NCBI GenBank assembly: GCA_050187175.1
Contig: JBFWXS010000010.1
Location: 61,596 to 125,595, forward strand
Length of the DNA stretch: 64,000 nucleotides
Reading direction: 5' to 3'
Source of the DNA: Zeimonas sp050187175
GTDB taxonomy: Bacteria; Pseudomonadota; Gammaproteobacteria; Burkholderiales; Burkholderiaceae_E
Position 1 is the first letter of the stretch. Each line of letters opens with the position of its first letter. Below are positions 47,609-55,901 of the stretch, piece by piece. The notes beneath the pieces are model-generated. The model had not been told where the DNA came from, did not search any database, and was given only the letters and a program-made list of their open reading frames with translations. The translations under genes and the position numbers were made by a program.

Positions 47609-48358
47609 CTAGCGTCCGGTTCCGCTGCGCAACGGAACGAATCGTACCGCATCGAGCACGGTAAGCTGCCATTGCTCGCGATCGACGCGCTCGACCAGGT
47701 GCAGCGCCTGCCGGGTGCTGCCGATCGGAGCGATCAGCCGCGCGCCGACCTTCATCTGCTCGAGCAGGGCGTCGGGGATCGCATCGCCGGCGGCTGCCAC
47801 CACGATCGCATCGAACGGCGCCGCCTGCGGCACCCCCAGGTTGCCGTCGCCGAACACCAGCCGCAGATTCGACAGCCGCAGCCCGCGCAGATTGGCGCGC
47901 GCCTGCTCGTGCAATCCGCGCAGCCGCTCGACCGACACCGCCTGTCCGAACACGCGCGCCAGCACCGCTGCCTGATAGCCGCAGCCGGTACCGATCTCTA
48001 GCACTTGCGCGGTGGCGCGCCGCGCCGGCGAAAGCGGCGCGGCGACGATCTCTATCATGCGGGCGACGGTGCTCGGCTTGGAGATCGTCTGTCCATGGCC
48101 GATCGGCAGCGCCACGTCCTCGTAGGCCCGGCTGGCCAGGGCCGGCTCGACGAACAGATGGCGCGGGACCTGGACCATGGCTTCCAGCACCTGCGGATCG
48201 CGCACGCCGACCCGGCGCAACGCGTCGACCATATTGGCCCGGGCACGTTCCGAAGCCAGCCCCAGACCAGTCGGATTGGCGACGCGCACCGGCGCCGCCG
48301 CGGCACGGCCCGGCCTGGTGACCGGCAGCGACCCCAGCCAGGGCGGCCGCCGTGTCAT
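47609..48358 (-). CDS. pcm: Protein-L-isoaspartate O-methyltransferase
   Basis: A 249-residue repair enzyme that methylates damaged isoaspartyl residues. VLEIGTGCGYQAAVLARVF is the SAM-binding motif I, and HGQTISKPSTVARMIE and APFDAIVVAAAGDAIPDALL are the family signatures. The N-terminal ~35 residues (Arg/Ala/Pro-rich) extend beyond the usual start. It overlaps surE by 4 bases (ATGA). It belongs to the surE-pcm-nlpD group. Confidence 0.96.
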   Translation of the reverse strand: MTRRPPWLGSLPVTRPGRAAAAPVRVANPTGLGLASERARANMVDALRRVGVRDPQVLEAMVQVPRHLFVEPALASRAYEDVALPIGHGQTISKPSTVARMIEIVAAPLSPARRATAQVLEIGTGCGYQAAVLARVFGQAVSVERLRGLHEQARANLRGLRLSNLRLVFGDGNLGVPQAAPFDAIVVAAAGDAIPDALLEQMKVGARLIAPIGSTRQALHLVERVDREQWQLTVLDAVRFVPLRSGTGR

Positions 48359-49101
48359 TCGGCGTTCAGCCAGTCGCGCACCGGACCCAGCGCATGCGCA
48401 GCCGTCAGGTCGATGTCCAGCGGTGTCAGCGAGGCCCAGCCGTTCTCGACCGCGTGGAAGTCGGTGCCCGGGCCAGCTTCCTTGGCACCGCCGGCGGGGC
48501 CGATCCAGTAGATCGTTTCGCCGCGCGGGTTTTCGGCGCGCACCACGGGCTCGGCCATGTGGCGTCGGCCGAGCCGCGTCAGCTGCACGCCGCGCAGCTG
48601 GTCGGCGGGAATGGCCGGCACGTTGACATTGAGCAGCATCGGCGTCGTGAACGGCGCCGCGACGTAGCGCCGCAGCAGCTGGCGCGCGACGCCCGCCGCA
48701 GTGTCCAGGTTCTCGTGCCCCTTGCGCGCCAGCGAGAATGCGATTGCCGGCACGCCGAGCAGAAACCCTTCCATGGCGGCCGCGACGGTGCCGGAGTAGA
48801 TCGTGTCGTCGCCCATGTTGGCGCCGTCATTGATCCCCGACAGCACCAGGTCGGGCTTGTGATCGAGCAAGCCGGTGACCGCGACGTGGACGCAGTCGGT
48901 CGGCGTGCCGTTCAGGTACAGAAAGCCGTTGGCCGCGACCCGGACCGACAGCGGCCGGTCCAGCGTCAGCGAGTTCGAGGCGCCGCTGCGATCGCGCTCG
49001 GGCGCGATGACCGTGACCTCGCCGAACTCGCGGGCCACCTCCGCCAGTGCCTCGATGCCGGGGGAGAAATAGCCGTCGTCATTGCTGATCAGGATACGCA
49101 T
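48355..49101 (-). CDS. surE: 5'/3'-nucleotidase SurE
   Basis: A 248-residue metal-dependent nucleotidase acting on survival and nucleotide pools. MRILISNDDGYFSPGIEALA carries the catalytic DD, and VLSGINDGANMGDDTIYSGT the conserved NxGxN-type metal/phosphate loop. Length fits (about 250). It heads surE-pcm-nlpD. A TAGAAT box ends only 6 bases before the ATG, and there is no Shine-Dalgarno, which suggests a leaderless or nearly leaderless mRNA. Confidence 0.96.
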   Translation of the reverse strand: MRILISNDDGYFSPGIEALAEVAREFGEVTVIAPERDRSGASNSLTLDRPLSVRVAANGFLYLNGTPTDCVHVAVTGLLDHKPDLVLSGINDGANMGDDTIYSGTVAAAMEGFLLGVPAIAFSLARKGHENLDTAAGVARQLLRRYVAAPFTTPMLLNVNVPAIPADQLRGVQLTRLGRRHMAEPVVRAENPRGETIYWIGPAGGAKEAGPGTDFHAVENGWASLTPLDIDLTAAHALGPVRDWLNAE

Positions 49102-49107
49102 GGAGGG

Positions 49108-49113
49108 ATTCTA
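49108..49113 (-). promoter_or_regulatory. Candidate -10 element immediately upstream of surE
   Basis: TAGAAT on the minus strand, separated from the surE ATG by 6 bases. If used, transcription would start at or next to the start codon. The -35 is weak. Confidence 0.45.
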
Positions 49114-49147
49114 TCGAATCCGCCCGCGCGCACGATTGCACCGTCCG

Positions 49148-49612
49148 TCAGCCCTCGGCGGGCCAGTCGCGGATGTACGCCTTCAGCATCCGGTTCTCGA
49201 AGCCCTGCTCCTCCAGGACCGCCTTGGCCACGTCGTGGAACGAGATGACGCCGAGCAGCGTGGCGCCGTCCATGACCGGCAGATAGCGCTGGTGCGTCTC
49301 CAGCATGACGCGACGCAGTTCGTTGACCTCCATTGACGGCGACACGATGAACGGATCCGGATTCATCACTTCGCGCACCACGATCTCCGCGACCGGCGGC
49401 GTCGGGCCCGAACGGTGCTCCAGCTGGCGCTTGGCCAGCACGCGGATGACTTCGCGGAACGTGAGCATGCCGGCCAGCTTGCCGCGATCCATGACCACCA
49501 GGGAGCCGATGTCGTGCTCGGCCATTGTGACGACGCCATCCGACAGCATCGATTCGGGTGTCACGGTGAAGAGCGTGCTGCCCTTCACCCTAAGCACTTC
49601 GCTGACTTGCAC
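49148..49612 (-). CDS. CBS-domain pair protein
   Basis: A 154-residue cytosolic protein of two CBS domains (residues ~12-65 and ~80-140; SMLSDGVVTMAEHDIGSLVV, and MEVNELRRVMLETHQRYLPV with MDGATLLGVISFHDVAKAV). Such stand-alone pairs bind adenosine nucleotides and signal energy state; the partner is unknown. It starts with GTG behind a strong AGGAGG. It follows the chpA operon end by 135 bases, with no link otherwise. Confidence 0.93.
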   Translation of the reverse strand: MQVSEVLRVKGSTLFTVTPESMLSDGVVTMAEHDIGSLVVMDRGKLAGMLTFREVIRVLAKRQLEHRSGPTPPVAEIVVREVMNPDPFIVSPSMEVNELRRVMLETHQRYLPVMDGATLLGVISFHDVAKAVLEEQGFENRMLKAYIRDWPAEG

Positions 49613-49747
49613 GGCGCCTCCTGGATCAGATCGCGGCCCCCGCGGCCGCCTTCGATCGATGCTATCGCAACCCCCGTTGGACCGACAAGCCGCTGTCCGA
49701 TCGAGCCAGCGCCCGGTCCGGCCTCCTCCGGGGAGCCCGATTGACCC

Positions 49748-49815
49748 TCATCCGCCCTGCCCGCTGTGCCCGCTCTGACCGCCCTGCCCGCTCTGACCGC
49801 TCTGACCGCTCTGCC
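49748..49815. repeat. 9-bp tandem repeat in the chpA 3' end
   Basis: Repeated 9-base units of the GCTCTGACC type encode Gly-Gln-Ser tripeptides at the end of ChpA, running up to the stop codon. Confidence 0.7.
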
Positions 49816-52800
49816 TATCCGGCCCGCCGGCGCGCGCGGCGGTGACGGCGGCGATCTGCGAAGCGAGCGCATCCTCGGTATAAGGCTTGGTCAACAGCAC
49901 GTCGACGCCCGCGTCCAGCGCGAGTTGCCGGTGCTTGTCCGACGATCGCGACGTGATCATGATGACTGGCACGGAACGGGTCTCCGGGCGGGCGCGCAGC
50001 GCGCGGACCAGCTCGACGCCGTTCATGCGCGGCATTTCGAGATCGGCCAGCACGAGAGCGGGCGTGCGCCGCCTGGCATGTTCGAGCGCCTCCACGCCGT
50101 CGGCGGCGGTGTCGGCGTCGAAGCCGAGATCGCGCACGAACAGTTCCATCGTGCGGCGCACGCTGACCGAATCGTCGACCACCAGGCACACCGGCGCACG
50201 CTGCGTCGAGGCGCGCAGCGGGGGCGCGGCCCGGCGGCCCTGGCGGGCAGCCAGCAGCTGCGGCAGGTCGAGCACCGGCGCCACGCTGCCGTCGCCCAGG
50301 ACGGCAGCCCCCTCGATGCCCGGCAGCGGCGGCAGGAAACTTGCCAGGCGACGGACCACCACGCTGCGCGTCTGCCCCGGCTCGGGCACGAGCAGCGCGA
50401 CCCGCTCGCCGTCCGCCAGACGCACCTCGAGAACGGCGCGGTTCGCCGGCGCCGATTCGTCCTCGGTCGCGAATGCATCATCAGGCAAGGCGAGCACATC
50501 CTCGAGCCGCACCAGCCGCAGCAGGCGATTGGCCACCAGGAAGCGCGGCTCGTCGCCGTCCTCGACGATGCGATCGGCCGGCAGGATCTGCTCGACCTCG
50601 CGCACCGACAGCGCCAGCGCATGCGTCGCCGAACGGATCAGCATCACCGGCAAGGCCGCCATGCGCACCGGTACTCGTATGCGGAAGCGCGTACCGGTGC
50701 CGGCGCGCGTATCGATCTCGATCGCGCCGCGCTGCTCGCGCACGGCCTGCTCGACCACGTCCAGGCCGATGCCGCGCCCCGACAGCTGCGTTGCCTGCGC
50801 GCGCGTCGACAAGCCCGGCAGCAGCGCCAGCCGGGCCAGCTCCTCGTCGCTGCGTCCCGCATCGGCCTCGTCCAGCAGGCCGAGCTCGAGCGCCCGCGCG
50901 CGCAGCGCGGGCAAGTCCAGACCCTGGCCATCGTCGCTGCAGTCGATCAGCAGGTCCGGCCCGTCGCGGTGGAAGGCGAGCGCGATGCGGCCCTGCGCCG
51001 GCTTGCCGTGCGCCTGGCGCAGTTCGGCGGGCTCGATGCCATGGTCGACCGCGTTGCGCAGCAGATGCGCGAGCGGCTCGATCAGCGCAGTGAGCAGTTG
51101 AGCATCGACGGCGGTCGCTTCGCCTTCGATCGTCAGCGCCACATCGCGACCCGCCATGCGCGCCGCCTGACGCACCGTTCGCCGCAGCCGCGGCGCCACC
51201 GTGTCCACGGTCACCATCCGCGTCTGCAGCGCCGCCTCGCGCAGATCGACCTGGATGCGCTCGAGCTGCGACAGCGAATCGCGCAAGGCCGACACGCTGC
51301 TGCCGAGCTGCTGCTCGATCAGACGGCCGTCGGCCCCCGACTCGGCGATGCGCCGCGAGACCGTATGCAGATCGTTGTACTCGTCCAGCTCCAGTGCATC
51401 GAAATCCTGCCGCGCGCGAAGATCGCTCAATGCCAGTCCGCGGATGTCGACCAGCCGCTCGAGCTCGCCGGCCAGATCCTGCAGCTGATCGGTTCCCGAG
51501 CGCAGCGTGGCCCGACCGCGATCGACCTCCAGCGCCTGCTCCTGCGCCTGCGACAGCAGGATCGACGCTTCATTGGCGAAGGCCAGCAGACGTTCGATCA
51601 GCGAGGCCGGGACGCGCAGCCATTCCTGCGGCGCTTCCGCAGGCGCGGCTGTGGCAGGGTTTGCGTCGGCGGGATGGGTGGGCGTGCGGGCAGACTCGGC
51701 CGCGTGCGCCGTGTGGGCCATGCCGCCCATCTGGGCCGAGTGGACGGGGCCAGCCATGTGGGGCGTGTCGGCCGCATAGACGGTTTCGACGGTGCCGTGA
51801 GCTTCGATGGCAGGGACGGTATCGACAGAACCGACTGGCTCGCCAGCGTCAACGGTGCCAGCCGTGGCCGCGGCGTCTCCGTCTCCGTCTGCATCTGCAT
51901 CTGCATGGCGCTGCGCGCCTGGGGCGGCATCATCGACGGAGGTCGTCGTCAGGGCATCGGTAGGCGCGGCGGCCGCAGCTTCGGCCGTCTCCATCAAGGC
52001 CGCCACCGCTGCGACGATCCGCTCGTGCATCGCCATCGCGGTGGTCGGCGCGGCACCCAGGCCTGCGACGGCTTCGCTCATCTCGGCCAGGCAATCGGCG
52101 GCATCGGCCAGCAGGTCGATCAGCGGCTCGTCGGCGACGGGCTCATGCAGCGCGGCCGGCCGGCCTTCGAGCAGCTGCAGCAGATCTTCGAGCCGATGCG
52201 TCAAGGTCGCGATGCCGCGCACACCGACCGTATTGGCCGAGCCCTTGAGCGTGTGCGCGATGCGCTGCGCGGCGGCGAGCTCGTCCATCGAGCCGTCGCG
52301 AACATGCTCGATGCAGGCGCTGAACTCAGCGCTCAGCGTCGGCAGCTCGCGCAGCAGATTGTCAACGACGTTGCGGTCCGCGTCCTGAGGAATCGCCAGC
52401 GACAGCGCCTCGGCATCGAGCGCCTCGCCGGGCAGGCTGACACGGCGTGATGCGACCAGTTCGATCGAGGCGATGCTCACGCGCGCCGCATCGAGCAATC
52501 CGGCGTCCGCCGAGTCGGCATCGAGCAGTTCCAGTGCGGCATTCACCGTCGCCGCGCCAGGCGCACGGAACAGCGCGGCCCACGCCGAGGGAAAGCGCCT
52601 GAGCAGCCTCTGCTGCCTGTCTTCGAGCGCGTCGGGCGTCTCGGCGAGCCTCAGCAATCGCTGGTGCAGGCGCTGCAGCGCCTCGCTCACCGGCGTCAGC
52701 CCGACATAGCCGATGGCATTGGCGAAACGTTCGATCGCATCGGCGTACTGTTCGAGCAGTTCGCGACGCAGATCGATCCGTGCCGCCTCGGACGGCTCCG

Positions 52801-53473
52801 AACCCTCGTCGACCAATGCGTCGAGCAGCGGCGCCAGCTCTTCATCCATCTGCTCGGCCGCCTCGGCCAGCATCGCCAGCTCGTCGGCACCGACGGTGAT
52901 CGGCGGATGAGCCGCGCTGATCGCCGGCTCACCGACGGCGCCCTCGGCTGCGTCCTCAGGTTCCGCGGCCGCCGGCGCCGCATCGCGCGCCGGCGCCCAT
53001 TGCCGCACACGCTGCATGTCCTGCGCCAGCCGGGCGACGATCGGCTCGATCAGCGCCGGCATGATGCGTTCGCCCAGGCCCGGCCACTGTCGCAGCCGCT
53101 CGACCAGCGGATGCAGTTGCTCGCCGTCCAGCTGCCCGCTGCAGAAGGCAATCAGATCGGCAGCGAGTTCCTCGGCCTGCTCGACGCGCGCAGCGTCGTC
53201 GTCAACGGCCTGCATCTGCGCCACCGCACCGTGCAGCAGCCTGGCCACGTGGGCCAGGCCTGAAAGCTGCAAGTCCTGCGCCGCGCCGGCCAGGCGATCC
53301 AGCGCGGCCGACCAGCCGTCGCGCCAGCGCGTCGGAACGGCCCCGATCAGCGGCGCCAGCAGTCCCACCGCGGCCGCATCCAGCGCCTCGAGCAAGGCCG
53401 ACAGCCGCGCCGCATCGGCCGCGGCGGACGAGTCGGCACGCTCGTCGAAATCGGCCATGGCCTTCACGCTCAT
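49748..53473 (-). CDS. chpA: ChpA/PilL-type hybrid CheA histidine kinase
   Basis: A 1241-residue kinase of the Pil-Chp system, which steers type IV pilus motility. The N-terminal ~380 residues are helical with degenerate Hpt-like bundles. One canonical Hpt domain has AAQRIAHTLKGSANTVGV (phospho-His ~407). A long low-complexity segment follows, then the CheA dimerisation and ATPase domains (LLRNAVDHGIEPAELRQAHG, LSGRGIGLDVVEQAV). A CheW domain and a C-terminal receiver (LVVDDSVSVRRTMELFVRDL, Asp in LVLADLEMPRMNG, Lys in LLTKPYT) complete it. It ends in GQS tripeptide repeats. P. aeruginosa ChpA is twice as long with more Hpt domains. It overlaps the MCP gene by 4 bases (ATGA). Confidence 0.94.
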   Translation of the reverse strand: MSVKAMADFDERADSSAAADAARLSALLEALDAAAVGLLAPLIGAVPTRWRDGWSAALDRLAGAAQDLQLSGLAHVARLLHGAVAQMQAVDDDAARVEQAEELAADLIAFCSGQLDGEQLHPLVERLRQWPGLGERIMPALIEPIVARLAQDMQRVRQWAPARDAAPAAAEPEDAAEGAVGEPAISAAHPPITVGADELAMLAEAAEQMDEELAPLLDALVDEGSEPSEAARIDLRRELLEQYADAIERFANAIGYVGLTPVSEALQRLHQRLLRLAETPDALEDRQQRLLRRFPSAWAALFRAPGAATVNAALELLDADSADAGLLDAARVSIASIELVASRRVSLPGEALDAEALSLAIPQDADRNVVDNLLRELPTLSAEFSACIEHVRDGSMDELAAAQRIAHTLKGSANTVGVRGIATLTHRLEDLLQLLEGRPAALHEPVADEPLIDLLADAADCLAEMSEAVAGLGAAPTTAMAMHERIVAAVAALMETAEAAAAAPTDALTTTSVDDAAPGAQRHADADADGDGDAAATAGTVDAGEPVGSVDTVPAIEAHGTVETVYAADTPHMAGPVHSAQMGGMAHTAHAAESARTPTHPADANPATAAPAEAPQEWLRVPASLIERLLAFANEASILLSQAQEQALEVDRGRATLRSGTDQLQDLAGELERLVDIRGLALSDLRARQDFDALELDEYNDLHTVSRRIAESGADGRLIEQQLGSSVSALRDSLSQLERIQVDLREAALQTRMVTVDTVAPRLRRTVRQAARMAGRDVALTIEGEATAVDAQLLTALIEPLAHLLRNAVDHGIEPAELRQAHGKPAQGRIALAFHRDGPDLLIDCSDDGQGLDLPALRARALELGLLDEADAGRSDEELARLALLPGLSTRAQATQLSGRGIGLDVVEQAVREQRGAIEIDTRAGTGTRFRIRVPVRMAALPVMLIRSATHALALSVREVEQILPADRIVEDGDEPRFLVANRLLRLVRLEDVLALPDDAFATEDESAPANRAVLEVRLADGERVALLVPEPGQTRSVVVRRLASFLPPLPGIEGAAVLGDGSVAPVLDLPQLLAARQGRRAAPPLRASTQRAPVCLVVDDSVSVRRTMELFVRDLGFDADTAADGVEALEHARRRTPALVLADLEMPRMNGVELVRALRARPETRSVPVIMITSRSSDKHRQLALDAGVDVLLTKPYTEDALASQIAAVTAARAGGPDRQSGQSGQSGQGGQSGHSGQGG

Positions 53474-54861
53474 GAACGCGCCTGCGTCTTGAAGACGCTG
53501 ACCTCGTCGACCAGCGAACGCGCGTATTCGACCAGCCGCCGCGTCTCGATCGATTGCGCGCGCAGCTGGCGCGCCGTCTCGGCGCTGGCCTCGCGGATCA
53601 CGTCGGCCCGCTCCTTGAGGGCCGAGCTGACCTTGGCCTGATCTTCGGAAGTGGCCGCGATCTCGCGCACGTCGGCGGCCAGCGACTCGGTCTCCTGCTG
53701 CGTCCGGCGCATGGCCTGCCCCGCATCGTCAGCCATGCGGCTGATCTCGACCACCTGCGTGATGGCCTGGTTCATGGCGCGGACCGTGTCATGCGTCTCG
53801 GTCTGGATCGCATTGACGAGGCGGGCAATCCTCGTCGTGGATTCGCGCGCCGACTCGGACAGGCGCTTGACCTCGTCGGCCAGCACCGCGAAGCTGCGGC
53901 CCGCTTCGCCCGCGACGGCCGCCTGCATGGACGCGTTCAGCGCCAGGATGCCGGTGCGCTCAGCCACGCCCTGGATGATGCCGACCACCTGGCCGATTTC
54001 CTGCGAGCGTTCGCCGAGGCGCTTGATGCGCTTCTCGGTCTCGCGGATGAGTTCGCGCGACTGGCCGATGCCATGCACCGTGCCCCCCACCACGCGTACC
54101 GCCTCTCCGGTTTCCGCCACCGCGCGCGCCGCCGTCTCGTTGACCTGACGGGCCCGCTCGGCGACGACCACCAGCGCCTGCGCCGCGCGCGCCAGCTCGG
54201 CCGCGGCAAGGCTCACTTCGCGCTGCTCGCGCACCGCCGCCTGGATCGCCAGATCGGACTGGCCGCGCACCGCGAACGTCGCCTGAGCCACGTCGTTCGA
54301 CAGCGCGCTGACGTTGCGCAGCACGCGGCCGGTCTCTTCGGTCAGCAGGTTCAGGGCATCGGCAATGGCACCGGTCACATTCTCGGTGACCGGCACCCGC
54401 ACGCCCAGATCCTTGGTGCTGGCGATCGTGCCGACTGCCTTCATGATCTCGATGACCGAACTGTTCAGCTCTTCGCTGTCGCGAATCGTCCGGTTCAGGC
54501 TCGCCACCCGATCGTCGAGCAGCCGGTCGAGCGCATCGGCCAGTCCGGCGAACTCGTCGCGGCCCTGCCAGCGCACACGCGCATCGAGATCGCCGTCGGA
54601 CAGCGCCTCCAGCGTCGACTGGATCCGGTCGATCGGCTCGCTGACCGAACGCGCCAGCCGACGCCCATAGAAGAAGCCGCCCAGCGCCAGCGCCGCGGCC
54701 AGCAGCAGCGAGACGACGACGATGCGATCGGCCTGCGCCGCCGCCAGCCCGCCGCTGCCGACCAGCCAGGCCAGCACCGCGGCAATGATGGCCACCGCCA
54801 GCGGCACCGCGGCCAGTGCGGTGATGCCGAGCCGCAGTTTGCGGGCGAAGGTCGCGGCCAT
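53470..54861 (-). CDS. pilJ: PilJ-type methyl-accepting protein without periplasmic domain
   Basis: A 463-residue receptor in the Pil-Chp operon. Two membrane helices (residues ~9-35 and ~46-68) are joined by only ~10 residues, so the tandem periplasmic sensor domains of P. aeruginosa PilJ are missing. HAMP (~68-122, RLARSVSEPIDRIQSTLEAL) and a signalling domain with GIIQGVAERTGILALNASMQAAVAGEAG follow. That tip diverges from the standard MCP sequence as in other PilJ. Input may come from the membrane or an interacting pilin. The start is the ATG giving MAATFAR; a TTG 6 codons earlier is possible. It lies 147 bases after the CheW gene. Confidence 0.88.
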   Translation of the reverse strand: MAATFARKLRLGITALAAVPLAVAIIAAVLAWLVGSGGLAAAQADRIVVVSLLLAAALALGGFFYGRRLARSVSEPIDRIQSTLEALSDGDLDARVRWQGRDEFAGLADALDRLLDDRVASLNRTIRDSEELNSSVIEIMKAVGTIASTKDLGVRVPVTENVTGAIADALNLLTEETGRVLRNVSALSNDVAQATFAVRGQSDLAIQAAVREQREVSLAAAELARAAQALVVVAERARQVNETAARAVAETGEAVRVVGGTVHGIGQSRELIRETEKRIKRLGERSQEIGQVVGIIQGVAERTGILALNASMQAAVAGEAGRSFAVLADEVKRLSESARESTTRIARLVNAIQTETHDTVRAMNQAITQVVEISRMADDAGQAMRRTQQETESLAADVREIAATSEDQAKVSSALKERADVIREASAETARQLRAQSIETRRLVEYARSLVDEVSVFKTQARS

Positions 54862-55008
54862 GTTCGTGTGTCTTCTCAAACTCGGAATGGTGAAAAAAGC
54901 CGGCCGCGGGTCGATGGTCGACGCCGGGCCCGGGCATCAGGCCGCAGCATGCCAGGAAACCGGGCGGCGGCGCAGCGCGGTGCAGCGCCGCGCTGATGAC
55001 GGCCCTCG

Positions 55009-55461
55009 TCAATCCCGCATCAGCGCCGCGAACAGCTGCTCGGGGTCGACGTCGAACCAGAAGCCGCCGGCACGCGCCGCATCCGCGTGCGCCGTCCCGA
55101 GCGCATCCGCGAAGCCGCAGCGCGGCGCCCGCGCCGGCACGGGCGCGGTGATGCGCACCGCGCGCGGCGCCGCCGGCACCACCAGCGCCGCCGCCTCCGG
55201 CGGCGTTCCCACCACCAGGACCGACACCCCGGCAGTCGTGGTCGCAGGCCCCTGCCCCGGCGCCGCCGGGTCGGCGGGGTCTATCACCAGCAAGGGCTGG
55301 CCGCGCAGCTGCATCAGGCCACGCACACGGCGCGGCGCCAGCGGCAGCGGATGCACGCCGGCCGCCGGCACGAACTCGAGCGCGATACCCGCCGGCATCA
55401 AAACCGGCACACCGGCCAGCTCGGTGCCGAAGCGGGACAGATCCGCAGCGGTCGAATTCAT
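55009..55461 (-). CDS. pilI: CheW-like adaptor of the Pil-Chp system (PilI type)
   Basis: A 150-residue CheW-like protein that should couple the PilJ-type receptor to ChpA. The domain is recognisable by strands AGVPVLMPAGIALEFVPAAG, a conserved VRGLMQLRGQPLLVIDPADP and VLVVGTPPEAAALVVPA. It is more divergent than housekeeping CheW. It overlaps the receiver gene by 4 bases, and its place between pilH and pilJ supports the call. Confidence 0.85.
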   Translation of the reverse strand: MNSTAADLSRFGTELAGVPVLMPAGIALEFVPAAGVHPLPLAPRRVRGLMQLRGQPLLVIDPADPAAPGQGPATTTAGVSVLVVGTPPEAAALVVPAAPRAVRITAPVPARAPRCGFADALGTAHADAARAGGFWFDVDPEQLFAALMRD

Positions 55462-55820
55462 TGCGCCGCGAACCGCAGCGCGTCCAGCACCTGCGCATCG
55501 CTGTACGGCTTGCCGATCAGGGCCTTGCCGCCCTGCATGCGCGCCCATACCTGATCGGCCCGCTGGCACTTGGTCGACACGAAAACCACCGGAATGGCTC
55601 GCGTCGCCGGATCGCCGGCCAGCCGGCGGCAGGCCTGGTAGCCGTCCATGTCCGGCATCACGATGTCCATGAAGATGATGTGGGGCTTCTCGACGCGCGC
55701 CTTGTCCAGCGCCTCGGCGCCGCTGCCGGCGGTGCTGACGCGCCATCCGGCGTCCGCCAGGATCGTCGCCATGCGCTCGCGTTCGGTGGCCAGGTCGTCG
55801 ACGACCAATGCCCTGTTCAT
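55458..55820 (-). CDS. pilH: Single-domain response regulator (PilH type)
   Basis: A 120-residue CheY-like receiver. MNRALVVDDLATERERMATI holds the acidic pocket, the phospho-Asp is in IIFMDIVMPDMDGYQACRRL, Thr/Ser in VVFVSTKCQRADQVWARMQG and Lys in LIGKPYSDAQVLD. KCQRADQVWARMQGG is close to PilH of other type IV pilus systems. It is the target of ChpA phosphorylation and affects pilus retraction. GGAGAAGGG precedes the ATG. Confidence 0.9.
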   Translation of the reverse strand: MNRALVVDDLATERERMATILADAGWRVSTAGSGAEALDKARVEKPHIIFMDIVMPDMDGYQACRRLAGDPATRAIPVVFVSTKCQRADQVWARMQGGKALIGKPYSDAQVLDALRFAAQ

Positions 55821-55901
55821 GCCCTTCTCCGTCATCCACCCCATCCTTCGCCGGCCTGCCGGGCCGAGCCGCGCCCGGCCGTCAGCTTGTGCACTTTAAT
55901 G

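Noticed and set aside
49766..52450. Open frame of 894 codons antisense to chpA
   Set aside because: Same shadow effect. The sense strand encodes recognisable ChpA domains across the whole span.
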